Assembly: GCF_001050135.1 (NCBI RefSeq)
Contig: NZ_CP012040.1
Location: 4,419,001 to 4,483,000, forward strand
Length of the DNA stretch: 64,000 nt
Direction: 5' to 3'
From: Cyclobacterium amurskyense
GTDB lineage: Bacteria; Bacteroidota; Bacteroidia; Cytophagales; Cyclobacteriaceae
Numbering within the stretch: position 1 is the first letter of the stretch; each line of letters starts with the position of its first letter. The notes beneath the pieces were generated by a model. The model was not told the DNA's origin, did no database searches, and saw nothing but the letters and a program-made list of their open reading frames with translations. Positions 15,813 through 24,476 of this stretch are shown piece after piece. The position numbers and the translations under genes are program-made.

Positions 15813-17010
15813 AATTAAAATGGTTTATCAGGGACTTCATGTTGACTTGAATAGAAATACAATACCTGACAAAAGAAATTTTGGCACTATTCTTTTAAAA
15901 TTTATTAAGGCCTGCTTGTCAATGAAGTTTTATGGTATTTCAACTTTTAAACAAAAACATTTATTTTTCTTTAACACAAATAATCAATTTGAGGCATTAA
16001 AAAATATTTACAAAGAATTAAATGCGAATGCCTTTGCCTACTATCATGGATATGATCTGGGTCTTGTATCAAACGATCGATTAAAAAGATATCCTTTTTG
16101 GATATCTTACTTCTTTAGTCTCTATGCTTATTTTTTTGATTATCAATTGATTAAAAAAATTAATGATAAGCTAAAATCAAAGAATAGCAATACTGCTATT
16201 AAGTACATTGCTTGTATTACCCTTGGTCATTACTATTTAAATTTATTTATTTTAAAGGCATTAAGACCGAATTATTTATGGCTTTCAAATGATCACTCGT
16301 ACAATAATGTAGGTTTCTTGTTCGCCTCCAAAGTGCAAAATATTTCCTCAATTTATATTCAACATGCTTCCGTTTCGTCGATATTTCCAAGTTTAAGGTT
16401 TGATTATTCTTTTCTTGACGGTGAGATTGCCAATAAAACATATGATGATATTGGTATCTGTGGAACAAAAGTATTCTTATATGGTATTCCAAAAATGGAT
16501 GGGTGGATCAATAAATACACTTCAAATGCTAAGATTAAAAATATTTTAATCTGCGTAAATGAAATGGACGATTTAAAGAAATTTGAAAACTTAATTGATT
16601 TATTGTTACAAAATAATTATTTAGTTTACCTAAGGAAACATCCTTATTTAGACTATAAGTTTAGAAATGAAGACAAAGTTGAAATTAAAAGCCAAAAATC
16701 ATTTATGGAAGCGCTAGCTGGTATTGATATGATGATTGGTGGAGATTCTAATGTGCACTTAGAAGCAGCAATAACTAATATTCCTTCAATTTATTTTTCA
16801 ACTTCTCATTTATGGGATTACTATGGGTTTTTAAAATTTGGTCTTTTTACAATTGCAACGAAAGATGTAAATGAAATAGTCCAAAGCATAGAAAATTATA
16901 CAAGTTCAGATGAGGTTTACTTACGTGCTAAAAGTTTTTGTGAATCCATAGGTACAAGTTATCAAAACAAAACTACAAGAAAGATTATAGATGAGGTAAA
17001 TAATTTTTAG
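15799..17010 (+). CDS. Putative GT-B glycosyltransferase, candidate sialyl/KDN-transferase
   Basis: About 403 residues from ATG 15799, which overlaps the phosphatase by 14 bp. An upstream ATG at 15766 would overlap by 47 bp, and ATG 15820 lies just after the phosphatase stop. I do not recognise a named family with certainty. Features visible from residue 1 at 15799: IYIQHASVSS (QH at 188-189), SFLDGE (about 205-209), VYLRKHPYLD (HP at 281-282) and IGGDSNVHLEAA (313-324). A [D/E][D/E]G-like motif, an HP motif and a late Ser motif are hallmarks of bacterial sialyltransferases and polysialyltransferases (GT38/GT52/GT80). TagF-like and capsule transferases share similar HP regions. Position behind the CMP-nonulosonate cassette supports it as the transferase. 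No signal peptide. Confidence 0.5.
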   Translation: MRINKIKMVYQGLHVDLNRNTIPDKRNFGTILLKFIKACLSMKFYGISTFKQKHLFFFNTNNQFEALKNIYKELNANAFAYYHGYDLGLVSNDRLKRYPFWISYFFSLYAYFFDYQLIKKINDKLKSKNSNTAIKYIACITLGHYYLNLFILKALRPNYLWLSNDHSYNNVGFLFASKVQNISSIYIQHASVSSIFPSLRFDYSFLDGEIANKTYDDIGICGTKVFLYGIPKMDGWINKYTSNAKIKNILICVNEMDDLKKFENLIDLLLQNNYLVYLRKHPYLDYKFRNEDKVEIKSQKSFMEALAGIDMMIGGDSNVHLEAAITNIPSIYFSTSHLWDYYGFLKFGLFTIATKDVNEIVQSIENYTSSDEVYLRAKSFCESIGTSYQNKTTRKIIDEVNNF

Positions 17011-17011
17011 T

Positions 17012-17501
17012 CTGATTAAATGTATCATAAATCTTAGGAAGGAATTTTATAAAAAAAATATAATGCGTGTGGCACAATCCTACAAACTTCCCCTTAAAGT
17101 AAATGGCCCGTCTTATGTCAATAACAATACTTATTTAGGTCAAAATGTTAATTTTAAAGGATTTAAAGTTAATGGAAATGTAACAATTGGTGATAATTTT
17201 CATTCTGGTGCTTAATGTGTAGTGATCACAGACAACCATAACTTTGAAGGAAAAAAAATACCACATGATGAAAGCTATATTGTACAAAATGTAACTATTC
17301 ATGATAATGTTTGGTTGGGGCATGGGGTAATAATTCTAGGAGGAGTAACCATTGGTGAAGGCGAAATTATTCAAGCATCAGGTTCCGTGGTGGTAAAAAG
17401 TATCCAGCATATGAAATTTCAGGGGGCATCCTGACAAAGTTTTTATATATAGGGACAAAATATACTATTTTAATCTTAAACATAAGAAATTGTTCCATTA
17501 A
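17012..17501 (+). pseudogene. Broken hexapeptide-repeat O-acetyltransferase (WcaF/maltose-acetyltransferase-like)
   Basis: Remains of a left-handed beta-helix acetyltransferase. The first frame reads from about 17018 (INLRKEF, VNGPSYVNNN, VTIGDNFHSGA) into an in-frame TAA at 17213-17215. The same frame continues with VVITDNHNFEGKKIPHDESY and VWLGHGVIILGGVTIGEGEII, the strongly conserved core with its catalytic His region. At the G-run near 17417-17422 a frameshift leads to a TGA at 17432. The shifted frame restores the typical ending GHPDKVFIYRDKIYYF and stops at 17499-17501. With one nonsense codon and one frameshift, a functional product is very unlikely. Such enzymes acetylate sugars of exopolysaccharides, so this locus has lost that decoration. 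A sequencing error could explain one lesion, hardly both. Confidence 0.85.
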
Positions 17502-17557
17502 ATATTGTACTATTGATTTTGTGTGAATTCTCAATTATTCTTGTTTTATTTAGCTGA

Positions 17558-18682
17558 ATGAAAAAACTTTTATTTGCAATTTCATCCTTAAAAAACTCTG
17601 GAGGTAGCGAAAGGTCACTGATTTATAGAGTAAATTATCTTGTCCAGAATTTTAATTATGATATTACAATAGTTACAACTGATAAGGATGATGTTTATAG
17701 CTTTTATAAAATTGACTCTAAGGTTAAGGTTGTAAATATTCCTGTTAAAATTAATAAACCATCTATATGGAATTCTATTGGATCTTTAATTTACAAATCA
17801 TATAAACGAGAATCAAAAATAAAAGAATTTATAAAAGAAAATAAATTTGACATTTGTAGTTCTGTAGGTTCAGTTAATTTTTTATATCAATCAAAAAAGA
17901 ATGATTCTTTTATTAAAGTTAAAGAAAGTAGATTCAACTACAAAAGATTTTTTCCTGACAAAAGGTTTAATATAGGTATATTGTTGTGGAGGCTACTAAG
18001 ATTAATTAATTCTACGCTGGTATTAAAGAAAATGGATTATGTAATTACCCTAACAGAAGAAGATGCTAAATTTTGGAGAAAATTTTTAAATAAGGTATAC
18101 GTTATGCCAAATTTTATCAATTTCAAACATATTTCTTTATCAAATCTTAATTCAAATAATGTGATTGCTGTTGGTAGGTTAGAAAGAGAAAAAGATTTCA
18201 CTTCATTAATTAAAGCATTTGCAATAGTTTCTAATAAATATAATAATTGGAAATTAGAAATTTATGGTGAAGGTTCTCTTAGAAATGCACTTCAAGATTT
18301 GATTGTTTCTCTTCAACTTACAGATTGTGTATTTTTAAAAGGAGCTATAGGAGATATATTTAGCAAATATGAAGAATCCTCTATTTACGTTCACACGTCT
18401 TTGTATGAGGGATTTGGTAATTCAATTTTAGAAGCAATGGCTCATGCATTACCTATTGTAGCGTTTAAATCAGTTGGGGGAGTTAAGTTGTTAGTAAATG
18501 ATTCGCACAATGGGTTTTCAGTCCCCAATAGAAACATTGGAGGGTTGGCAGGTAAAATTATAGAATTAATTGAAAATCCTGAAATGCGAAGAAAAATGGG
18601 GCATAACTCTAGGGAAATTGCGTCTAATTTCTCTGAGGATAAAATCATGTTACAATGGCACAAGTTTTACAGTAAAATCTGA
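17558..18682 (+). CDS. Glycosyltransferase family 4
   Basis: 374-residue GT-B fold enzyme. The N-terminus is AISSLKNSGGSERSLIY (acceptor-domain glycine loop). The donor half starts near residue 200 with NVIAVGRLEREKDFTSLI, then LEIYGEGSLRNAL and VHTSLYEGFGNSILEAMAHALPIVA. The last stretch holds the EX7E motif of retaining GT4 enzymes. Cytoplasmic, acting on lipid-linked sugars at the membrane face. It follows the pseudogene by 56 bp and is followed 4 bp later by another GT4. Donor and acceptor unknown; the WaaG/PimA-like donor half is compatible with GDP- or UDP-sugars. Strongly AT-rich codon use. Confidence 0.9.
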   Translation: MKKLLFAISSLKNSGGSERSLIYRVNYLVQNFNYDITIVTTDKDDVYSFYKIDSKVKVVNIPVKINKPSIWNSIGSLIYKSYKRESKIKEFIKENKFDICSSVGSVNFLYQSKKNDSFIKVKESRFNYKRFFPDKRFNIGILLWRLLRLINSTLVLKKMDYVITLTEEDAKFWRKFLNKVYVMPNFINFKHISLSNLNSNNVIAVGRLEREKDFTSLIKAFAIVSNKYNNWKLEIYGEGSLRNALQDLIVSLQLTDCVFLKGAIGDIFSKYEESSIYVHTSLYEGFGNSILEAMAHALPIVAFKSVGGVKLLVNDSHNGFSVPNRNIGGLAGKIIELIENPEMRRKMGHNSREIASNFSEDKIMLQWHKFYSKI

Positions 18683-18686
18683 ATAT

Positions 18687-19757
18687 GTGAAAATTTTACG
18701 AATTACTACTTATCTTGATTTTGGAGGGCAAGAGAAACAATATATCTCTTTTACTAATAGTAAAAATAATTTTAAATATTCGTATGTATTTGCTTCAATT
18801 GGAAAAGGGGGCTACTCCGAAAATGACATAAGGCAAAAGGGGTTTGACGTTAAAGTATTTAATGAAAACCCTTCTTTTATGAATTTAAAATTTACTTTTA
18901 TTCTCTATAAATGGTTAAAAAAGTTAAAGCCGGATTTAGTTCATACAGCAGCCGGTGAGGCCAATTTCCATGGAATAATTGCAGCGAAACTTGCAGGGGT
19001 AAAATTTGTTGTTGCCGAAGAAATAGGATTTCCTAATCATTCCGTTAAGGCTAGAATTATTTTTTCATTTTTGTATAGGTTTGTTAATAGGGTGGTTTGC
19101 GTATCCAATGCAGTTAAAAACTATTTAATCAAATTGGGTGAAATCTCTTCAGAAACAGGCTACGTTATATATAATCCTGTTTCTAAACTTCCGTTGGTTA
19201 AACGTACGTTTCAACCTTATTTTACTATCGTAACTGTTGGAAGACTTGACAGGGTTAAAAACCAAAATTTATTGATTGAGGCCATCGCTAATTTTAAAAA
19301 TGAAGAAATAAAATTAATTATTGTAGGTGATGGACCTGATCGGAAATACCTTGAAAAGCAAATCATCCGTTTTAAGTTAGAGAATCAGGTATTAATAACA
19401 GGTTTCATTCCAGACCCAGAACATTACCTTGCCAAGGCTGATCTTTTCGTATTGCCATCTATCTCTGAAGGGTTTGGAATAGCTGTAATTGAAGCAATGC
19501 AGTTTGGAATACCATGCTTATGTACAAATGTTGGTGGAATCTCTGAATTTATTACTGATGCTTATAATGGTTGGTTATTTGATCCAAATAATAAAAATGA
19601 ATTTCAATCCAAGCTAAAAGGTATTCTTGAAATGGATAGTGATCTTAGGAAAAAGGTGGCCTTTCAGGGAATGAATTCTGTTGAAAAACGCTTTACTGAA
19701 TTGAAATATGTTGAAAACGTTGAGAATCTATACCATTCAATATTTGAAACTAGATAA
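18687..19757 (+). CDS. Glycosyltransferase family 4
   Basis: About 356 residues starting at GTG 18687, four bases after the preceding stop. An open frame upstream to 18570 overlaps the previous gene by 113 bp, and its extra residues look nothing like a glycosyltransferase start. From GTG it reads VKILRITTYLDFGGQEKQYIS, a typical GT4 opening. The donor domain has TVGRLDRVKNQNLL, IIVGDGPDRKYLE and LPSISEGFGIAVIEAMQFGIPCLCTNVGG with the EX7E motif. One of a run of GT4 genes that presumably build the repeat unit stepwise. Substrates unknown. Confidence 0.88.
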   Translation: MKILRITTYLDFGGQEKQYISFTNSKNNFKYSYVFASIGKGGYSENDIRQKGFDVKVFNENPSFMNLKFTFILYKWLKKLKPDLVHTAAGEANFHGIIAAKLAGVKFVVAEEIGFPNHSVKARIIFSFLYRFVNRVVCVSNAVKNYLIKLGEISSETGYVIYNPVSKLPLVKRTFQPYFTIVTVGRLDRVKNQNLLIEAIANFKNEEIKLIIVGDGPDRKYLEKQIIRFKLENQVLITGFIPDPEHYLAKADLFVLPSISEGFGIAVIEAMQFGIPCLCTNVGGISEFITDAYNGWLFDPNNKNEFQSKLKGILEMDSDLRKKVAFQGMNSVEKRFTELKYVENVENLYHSIFETR

Positions 19758-19762
19758 AGTTT

Positions 19763-20875
19763 ATGAGTAAAATTAAAATTTTATTTTGTCTTGAGACCAT
19801 TGGATGGGGTGGGGTGGAGAATCGTAGATTTTCAATTGCTCAATCTTTAGATTTAAATAAATTTGAGATCAAAATTATCTGCACCAAGGCATTAGGGGTT
19901 TATAAAACAAAATTTAATGATCTAGGGATTGAAATTTATGAAGTAGGAGAATTCAAAAGTGCTTTTGAATTTCAAAAGCTAAAGTATGTTAGAAGCATAA
20001 TTAAAAAGTTTCATCCTACTATAATACATGGAGGGGTATTTGAAGGGAACACCATGGCTGTTCTATCCAGCCTTTTCATACCAAAAATAAAAATTATTAT
20101 AGAGGAAACCTCTGATCCTCGTAATCGATCAAGCAAAGCACATTTTTTATTAAAGATTTATTCATTTTTAACTGATAAGTTTATTGCTATTTCTCCTTCA
20201 GTTGAAGATTATCTAATAAATAGATTGAAGGTTACAGTTTCCAAAGTAGCATTAATTACCAATGGAGTTGCTTTTCCAAGAAAGGTTGGTGCAAATGAAG
20301 TTCAAGGATTGAAGGATGAATTAGGAATTAAAGATGGAGATTTTGTAATTGGAAGTGTAGGTAGACTTAGGGATTTCCATAAACGTTTTTCAGATATTAT
20401 AAAGGCAGTAAGTTTTATGTCTTCGAAAGTTAATATCAAGATTTTAATCGTTGGAGAAGGACCTGATAAAGATTTTTTGCAAGAAACAGCTGACGATTTG
20501 GGTTTAAGTGAAAATTTAATACTGGTAGGACTTCAAATGGATACAGCTCCTTATTTTCAACTTATGGATGTCTTTTGTTTGGCCTCTTATATGGAAGGGT
20601 TTGGGTTGGTAGTTGTTGAAGCCATGTTTCATAAATTACCCGTAATTGGTACCAAAGTTGGCGGAATAGTCAACATTATTGATGATAAGGAAACCGGATT
20701 TTTAGTTGAACCTGAGAATCCAAAGGGAATTGCTGATTTAATTTCCATTCTTAAACAAGAAGAAGAATTAAGAGTTAGTATGGGAATTAAGGGGTTCCAA
20801 AAAGCTTCGATGTATTATTCTGTGAAAAGATATACAGACGAGGTAAAGCAACTTTACAACGAGATTTTAGTTTAA
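19763..20875 (+). CDS. Glycosyltransferase family 4
   Basis: 370 residues, GT-B fold. N-terminal CLETIGWGGVENRRFSIAQSL, then HGGVFEGNTMAVLSSLF. The donor half has IGSVGRLRDFHKRFSDII, ILIVGEGPDKDFLQ and CLASYMEGFGLVVVEAMFHKLPVIGTKVGG (EX7E). Five bases separate it from the preceding GT4 and 11 from the following membrane protein, so it is within one transcription unit. Substrate unknown. Confidence 0.9.
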   Translation: MSKIKILFCLETIGWGGVENRRFSIAQSLDLNKFEIKIICTKALGVYKTKFNDLGIEIYEVGEFKSAFEFQKLKYVRSIIKKFHPTIIHGGVFEGNTMAVLSSLFIPKIKIIIEETSDPRNRSSKAHFLLKIYSFLTDKFIAISPSVEDYLINRLKVTVSKVALITNGVAFPRKVGANEVQGLKDELGIKDGDFVIGSVGRLRDFHKRFSDIIKAVSFMSSKVNIKILIVGEGPDKDFLQETADDLGLSENLILVGLQMDTAPYFQLMDVFCLASYMEGFGLVVVEAMFHKLPVIGTKVGGIVNIIDDKETGFLVEPENPKGIADLISILKQEEELRVSMGIKGFQKASMYYSVKRYTDEVKQLYNEILV

Positions 20876-20886
20876 TACATCGATTT

Positions 20887-22122
20887 TTGTTAGATCTATT
20901 TTTTATAATTTTAATAGTTGTTTTATTGGTTAATTCCAATAATTCTTTTTCAAAAAAATATGGATTGCCATCCAAATATGCCAATCATCTTAATTATTTG
21001 TTGTTTTACCATATGTTTTTTAGTCTTTTTTATGGCTGGTACATCATTAATTTTGGAGGTGATTCACGTGGATACTGGTTATTCACAATGGAACAGGTCA
21101 AAATATTAAATCCTACTTGGATGAAGTATTTTGGAGAGGGAACAACCTTTATATTGTGGTTAACTTATTTCCCTAGCAAGATACTTGGATTATCCTATCC
21201 TACTGGAAATCTTTTATTTGGGTTTTTGGGGTTTATTGGAATTCGTTATATTTTCTTATTGGTTTATAAACACTTCCCAACAAATCATGAAATTCTTGGA
21301 GTTCCACTTTTCCCTACTGTTTTTTATATAAGCAATTTACATTTTTGGACTTCCGGGGTAGGGAAAGATGCCATTGCTTTTTGGGCGATTTCTTGGTTTT
21401 TATTTTCTATTCAGCAATACAAAGAAAAATGGTGGCAAGCTTCTATTGCTTTCTTTTTCGTTTATATGACTAGACCACATATGGGGCAAGCCCTTATTGG
21501 AGGGGCCGCAATTGCTATACTTATGGGAACCGATATTAAAAGATCCTACAAATTTGGTTTGGCAGCTTTGGCATTAATTGGTTCAATTTACATGAGTACA
21601 TTTACTCTTGATGCCTTGAGAATGGAAGATTTTAATGTGTCAACTTTGGAATCCTATTCCTCCCTTAAATCCGGTTTATTAAATAAAGCTTACGTTGGGT
21701 CGAGTGTTAATATTTCAGCCTATTCTTGGCCATATAAATTGTTTACCTACCTATTTAGACCCTTGTTTTTTGATGCCCATAATATTGTTAGTTTTATCAG
21801 TTCTTTTGAGAACTTACTTTATTTATGGCTAAGTCTCTTTATTTATAAAAACTGGTCTGTTGAAGCATTGAGAGATATGCCCCTATTCTTGAAAGCGGCC
21901 ATGGTTACTTTTATTCCGGTCACTTTTGCCTTTATGAATGCCTTAAGCAACTTGGGAATAGCTATGCGCATGAAAAACATGCTTATGATTTATTTCTTGC
22001 TATTTTGTTTGTATTTAATTGTTCATAAAAAATATACGCTTCATCTAAGAAGTTTGGACAGGAAAAAATTCTTTCAGAGAAGACAAGCAATTATTGATGC
22101 GAAAAAGAAAAATGTTGAATGA
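20887..22122 (+). CDS. Polytopic membrane protein, candidate polysaccharide polymerase (Wzy-like), copy 1
   Basis: 411 residues from a TTG at 20887, with about ten hydrophobic segments and no signal peptide. I do not recognise a named family. Marked features are a loop NFGGDSRGYWLF (about residue 55-66), FWTSGVGKDAIAFWAI (about 153), MTRPHMGQAL, a long loop with YSWPYKLFTYLFRPLFFD, and LSNLGIAMRMKNMLM near the C-terminus. All five recur in the same order and position in the protein at 24473-25642, so the two are paralogues. In a locus with a flippase-like ABC protein and many glycosyltransferases, a polytopic protein with charged periplasmic loops is most easily a Wzy-type polymerase. A glycosyltransferase of GT-C type or a ligase is possible. 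Confidence 0.6.
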   Translation: MLDLFFIILIVVLLVNSNNSFSKKYGLPSKYANHLNYLLFYHMFFSLFYGWYIINFGGDSRGYWLFTMEQVKILNPTWMKYFGEGTTFILWLTYFPSKILGLSYPTGNLLFGFLGFIGIRYIFLLVYKHFPTNHEILGVPLFPTVFYISNLHFWTSGVGKDAIAFWAISWFLFSIQQYKEKWWQASIAFFFVYMTRPHMGQALIGGAAIAILMGTDIKRSYKFGLAALALIGSIYMSTFTLDALRMEDFNVSTLESYSSLKSGLLNKAYVGSSVNISAYSWPYKLFTYLFRPLFFDAHNIVSFISSFENLLYLWLSLFIYKNWSVEALRDMPLFLKAAMVTFIPVTFAFMNALSNLGIAMRMKNMLMIYFLLFCLYLIVHKKYTLHLRSLDRKKFFQRRQAIIDAKKKNVE

Positions 22123-22148
22123 GTTGATATAGGCTAAGCTATTTTAAA

Positions 22149-23222
22149 TTGAGTAAAAAGAAACTTTTATTTCTCCCAAAATACCCCAGAAAAGGGGCAA
22201 GTAGCAGGTTGAGAACTTTCCAGTATTTACCACTTTGGGAGAAGATGGGCTACTCTGTTACAGTAAATTCATTCTTTACTGAGAAGTATTTGAATACCAT
22301 ATATGACCATCAGTCTCCTGGCTATTGGCATGTTTTGACATGTTATTTCCGTAGGTTTTCTCTACTTTTTTCTGTCCAAAAGTATGATTTGATAATTATT
22401 GAGAAAGAAATCTTTCCTTATTTACCGGCATTTGCTGAATGGTTTCTATCCAAAGTGAATCAGTATTGGGTAGATTATGATGATGCTGTTTTTCATAATT
22501 ATGATCAGAAAGACAATTTTATGGTAAGTCTCTTAATGCCAAAAAAAATTGATCATGTTATGAAAATGGCTAATAGAGTAATTGTTGGGAATGACTACCT
22601 GAAAAAAAGAGCAGAAGTGGCAGGAGCCAAAAAGATTGAGGTCTTTCCTACAGTTATTGATCCAAAAAAGTATAAGGTTAAGGAAGATCAATCACCTTTT
22701 AAAACCATAACCATAGGATGGATAGGCTCTCCAAGTACGCTAAAATACCTTGATCCAATTGTGCCTATTTTAGACTGGATTCATGAGCATTACCCCATTA
22801 AGTTTTTGTTGGTCAATGGGAAAAGTAAAATGAAATTTAAAGGTAGGATTGAATCAATCCCATGGACAGAAGATGGAGAGGTTGATGCCATTTTAAAAAT
22901 GGATATTGGTATTATGCCATTGCCTGATAACCCTTGGGAAAGGGGCAAATGTGCCTATAAATTAATTCAATACATGGCCTGTGGCTTACCTGTTGTTGCT
23001 TCTCCTATAGGAATGAACAAAGATGTGGTAATTCACGGAGAAAATGGGTTTTTGGCCAATTCAAAAGAAGAATGGATAAGCGCATTGGGAGAGCTAATAA
23101 CTGACCCTCAGCTTAGGAAGGAGTTTGGATGTAAAGGAAGGGAGAAGGTGTTAAATGAGTTTACTATGGAGGGTAATTTTTATAGGTATAAAAAATTGGT
23201 TGAACTTGAATTGGGAGATTAA
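22149..23222 (+). CDS. Glycosyltransferase, GT4-type
   Basis: 357 residues from TTG 22149. N-terminus LLFLPKYPRKGASSRLRTFQYLPLWEKMGY; S-x-R-x-R-x-x-Q/Y is typical of a GT4 subgroup in Bacteroidota loci. Donor half: ITIGWIGSPSTLKYLDPI, WTEDGEVDAILKMDIGIMPLPDNPWERGKCAYKLIQYMACGLPVVAS. Instead of the classical EX7E it shows a Lys-rich KCAYKLIQYMACGLP segment, as in the subgroup where Lys replaces the first Glu. Cytoplasmic. It lies between the first polymerase-like gene and another glycosyltransferase. Substrate unknown. Confidence 0.85.
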   Translation: MSKKKLLFLPKYPRKGASSRLRTFQYLPLWEKMGYSVTVNSFFTEKYLNTIYDHQSPGYWHVLTCYFRRFSLLFSVQKYDLIIIEKEIFPYLPAFAEWFLSKVNQYWVDYDDAVFHNYDQKDNFMVSLLMPKKIDHVMKMANRVIVGNDYLKKRAEVAGAKKIEVFPTVIDPKKYKVKEDQSPFKTITIGWIGSPSTLKYLDPIVPILDWIHEHYPIKFLLVNGKSKMKFKGRIESIPWTEDGEVDAILKMDIGIMPLPDNPWERGKCAYKLIQYMACGLPVVASPIGMNKDVVIHGENGFLANSKEEWISALGELITDPQLRKEFGCKGREKVLNEFTMEGNFYRYKKLVELELGD

Positions 23223-23273
23223 TCATTTTGGGGTTGGTAAAACTTCTCTACATTATCAATGTACTTTAGACCT

Positions 23274-24476
23274 ATGAAAATTCTTTTTATATCTTGGGAC
23301 TCTGATCAAACAAATTATCTTGAAAATCTTTTTTTCCCAATTTTTAAAGGTTTGCAGGATAGAATGGAATGCCAGTTTTATGTTTTGCAGTTTTCCTGGG
23401 CAGATCCTACGGAAGTGGAAAGAATTTCAATTCTCGCTCGGCAATTGACTATTGTCTATCAGCACCATCTTGTATGGAGAAAACCTCACCCAGTGATAGG
23501 AAGCTTTTTGACAACGAAAAGGGCTGTAAAAGTCATAAAAAACTTAATAGAGAAAATTGAAATTACACATGTGATGCCCCGCTCTACCATGCCGGCTATA
23601 ATGGTTAATCCTCTCCTAACATGGTTGAAAAAACGAGATGTTAAATTAATTTTTGATGCAGATGGTTTTCCTTTGCAGGAAAGGATTGATTATTCGGGGT
23701 TAAATAAAAATAGCTTCCAATACAAATACCTTAAAAAGGCAGAAACTAAAATACTAAAACATTCCAATATTGTCTTAGTCCGTACTTTTTTATCTATAAA
23801 TATCCACCTGAAAACCATTGGTTTACGATATAGAGTTAAGTTTTTCAAAGTAAGTAATGGACGAAATGAAGACTTTTTTAAACCTGATTTAGTTTTACGT
23901 GAAAAGATAAGAAAAGAGCTTTCGATACCTTCATCAAGTATGCTATGGTTGTATTCAGGTAGTGTTGGTCCACAGTACCTTTTAAGTGAAATGTTAAATT
24001 TGTTTGAAAACTATCACAATCAAAATAAGGATAGCAAGTTTCTCTTCCTTGTTAGAGATAAATCAGCGGTTGCCCAAGCTATACCAGATCACTTAAAATC
24101 CAGTATTGTAATTAAATCTGTTGATTTTAGTTTAATCCCAGGTTATTATGCTGCCGCTGATCTGGGTGTAAGCCTTAGAAAGACTGCAAGTAGCCTTTCA
24201 GGAATATCACCTATAAAAGTGGGTGAGTATTTGCTTTCAGGTTTACCCCTGTTACTTTCTAGAGGGATAGGGGATTTGGAAAACACAGTAGGGCATGAAG
24301 ATTTCTGTTTTATGCATCCAGTGCTAGACGAAGAAAAGTTCAATAAATGGCTTGCTGAGTTGAAACACATTTCGAAAGTATCAATTCGTGAAAAAGCAGT
24401 GGCTTGTTTTGCATTAGAAAATAGCCTTAAGGAGTATGAAACAGCCATATTGGCATCTAATTCAATAGTTGATTGA
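23274..24476 (+). CDS. Glycosyltransferase, GT4-like
   Basis: About 400 residues. ATG 23274 (MKILFISWDSDQTNY) is preferred over ATG 23259, which adds five residues without family support. The protein has a GT-B layout: SRSTMPAIMV-type residues in the N-terminal half, KLIFDADGFPLQERI in the middle, WLYSGSVGPQYLLSEML opening the donor domain at about residue 222, and a late ISPIKVGEYLLSGLPLLLSRGIGDLE, the counterpart of the GT4 donor-binding helix. The TGA overlaps the TTG of the following membrane protein by four bases (TTGA), suggesting coupled translation. Substrate unknown. Confidence 0.8.
   Translation: MKILFISWDSDQTNYLENLFFPIFKGLQDRMECQFYVLQFSWADPTEVERISILARQLTIVYQHHLVWRKPHPVIGSFLTTKRAVKVIKNLIEKIEITHVMPRSTMPAIMVNPLLTWLKKRDVKLIFDADGFPLQERIDYSGLNKNSFQYKYLKKAETKILKHSNIVLVRTFLSINIHLKTIGLRYRVKFFKVSNGRNEDFFKPDLVLREKIRKELSIPSSSMLWLYSGSVGPQYLLSEMLNLFENYHNQNKDSKFLFLVRDKSAVAQAIPDHLKSSIVIKSVDFSLIPGYYAAADLGVSLRKTASSLSGISPIKVGEYLLSGLPLLLSRGIGDLENTVGHEDFCFMHPVLDEEKFNKWLAELKHISKVSIREKAVACFALENSLKEYETAILASNSIVD

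Noticed and set aside
18570..18686. 39-codon N-terminal extension of the second GT4
   Set aside because: It overlaps the preceding gene by 113 bp and lacks any glycosyltransferase sequence; the GTG at 18687 gives a normal start.
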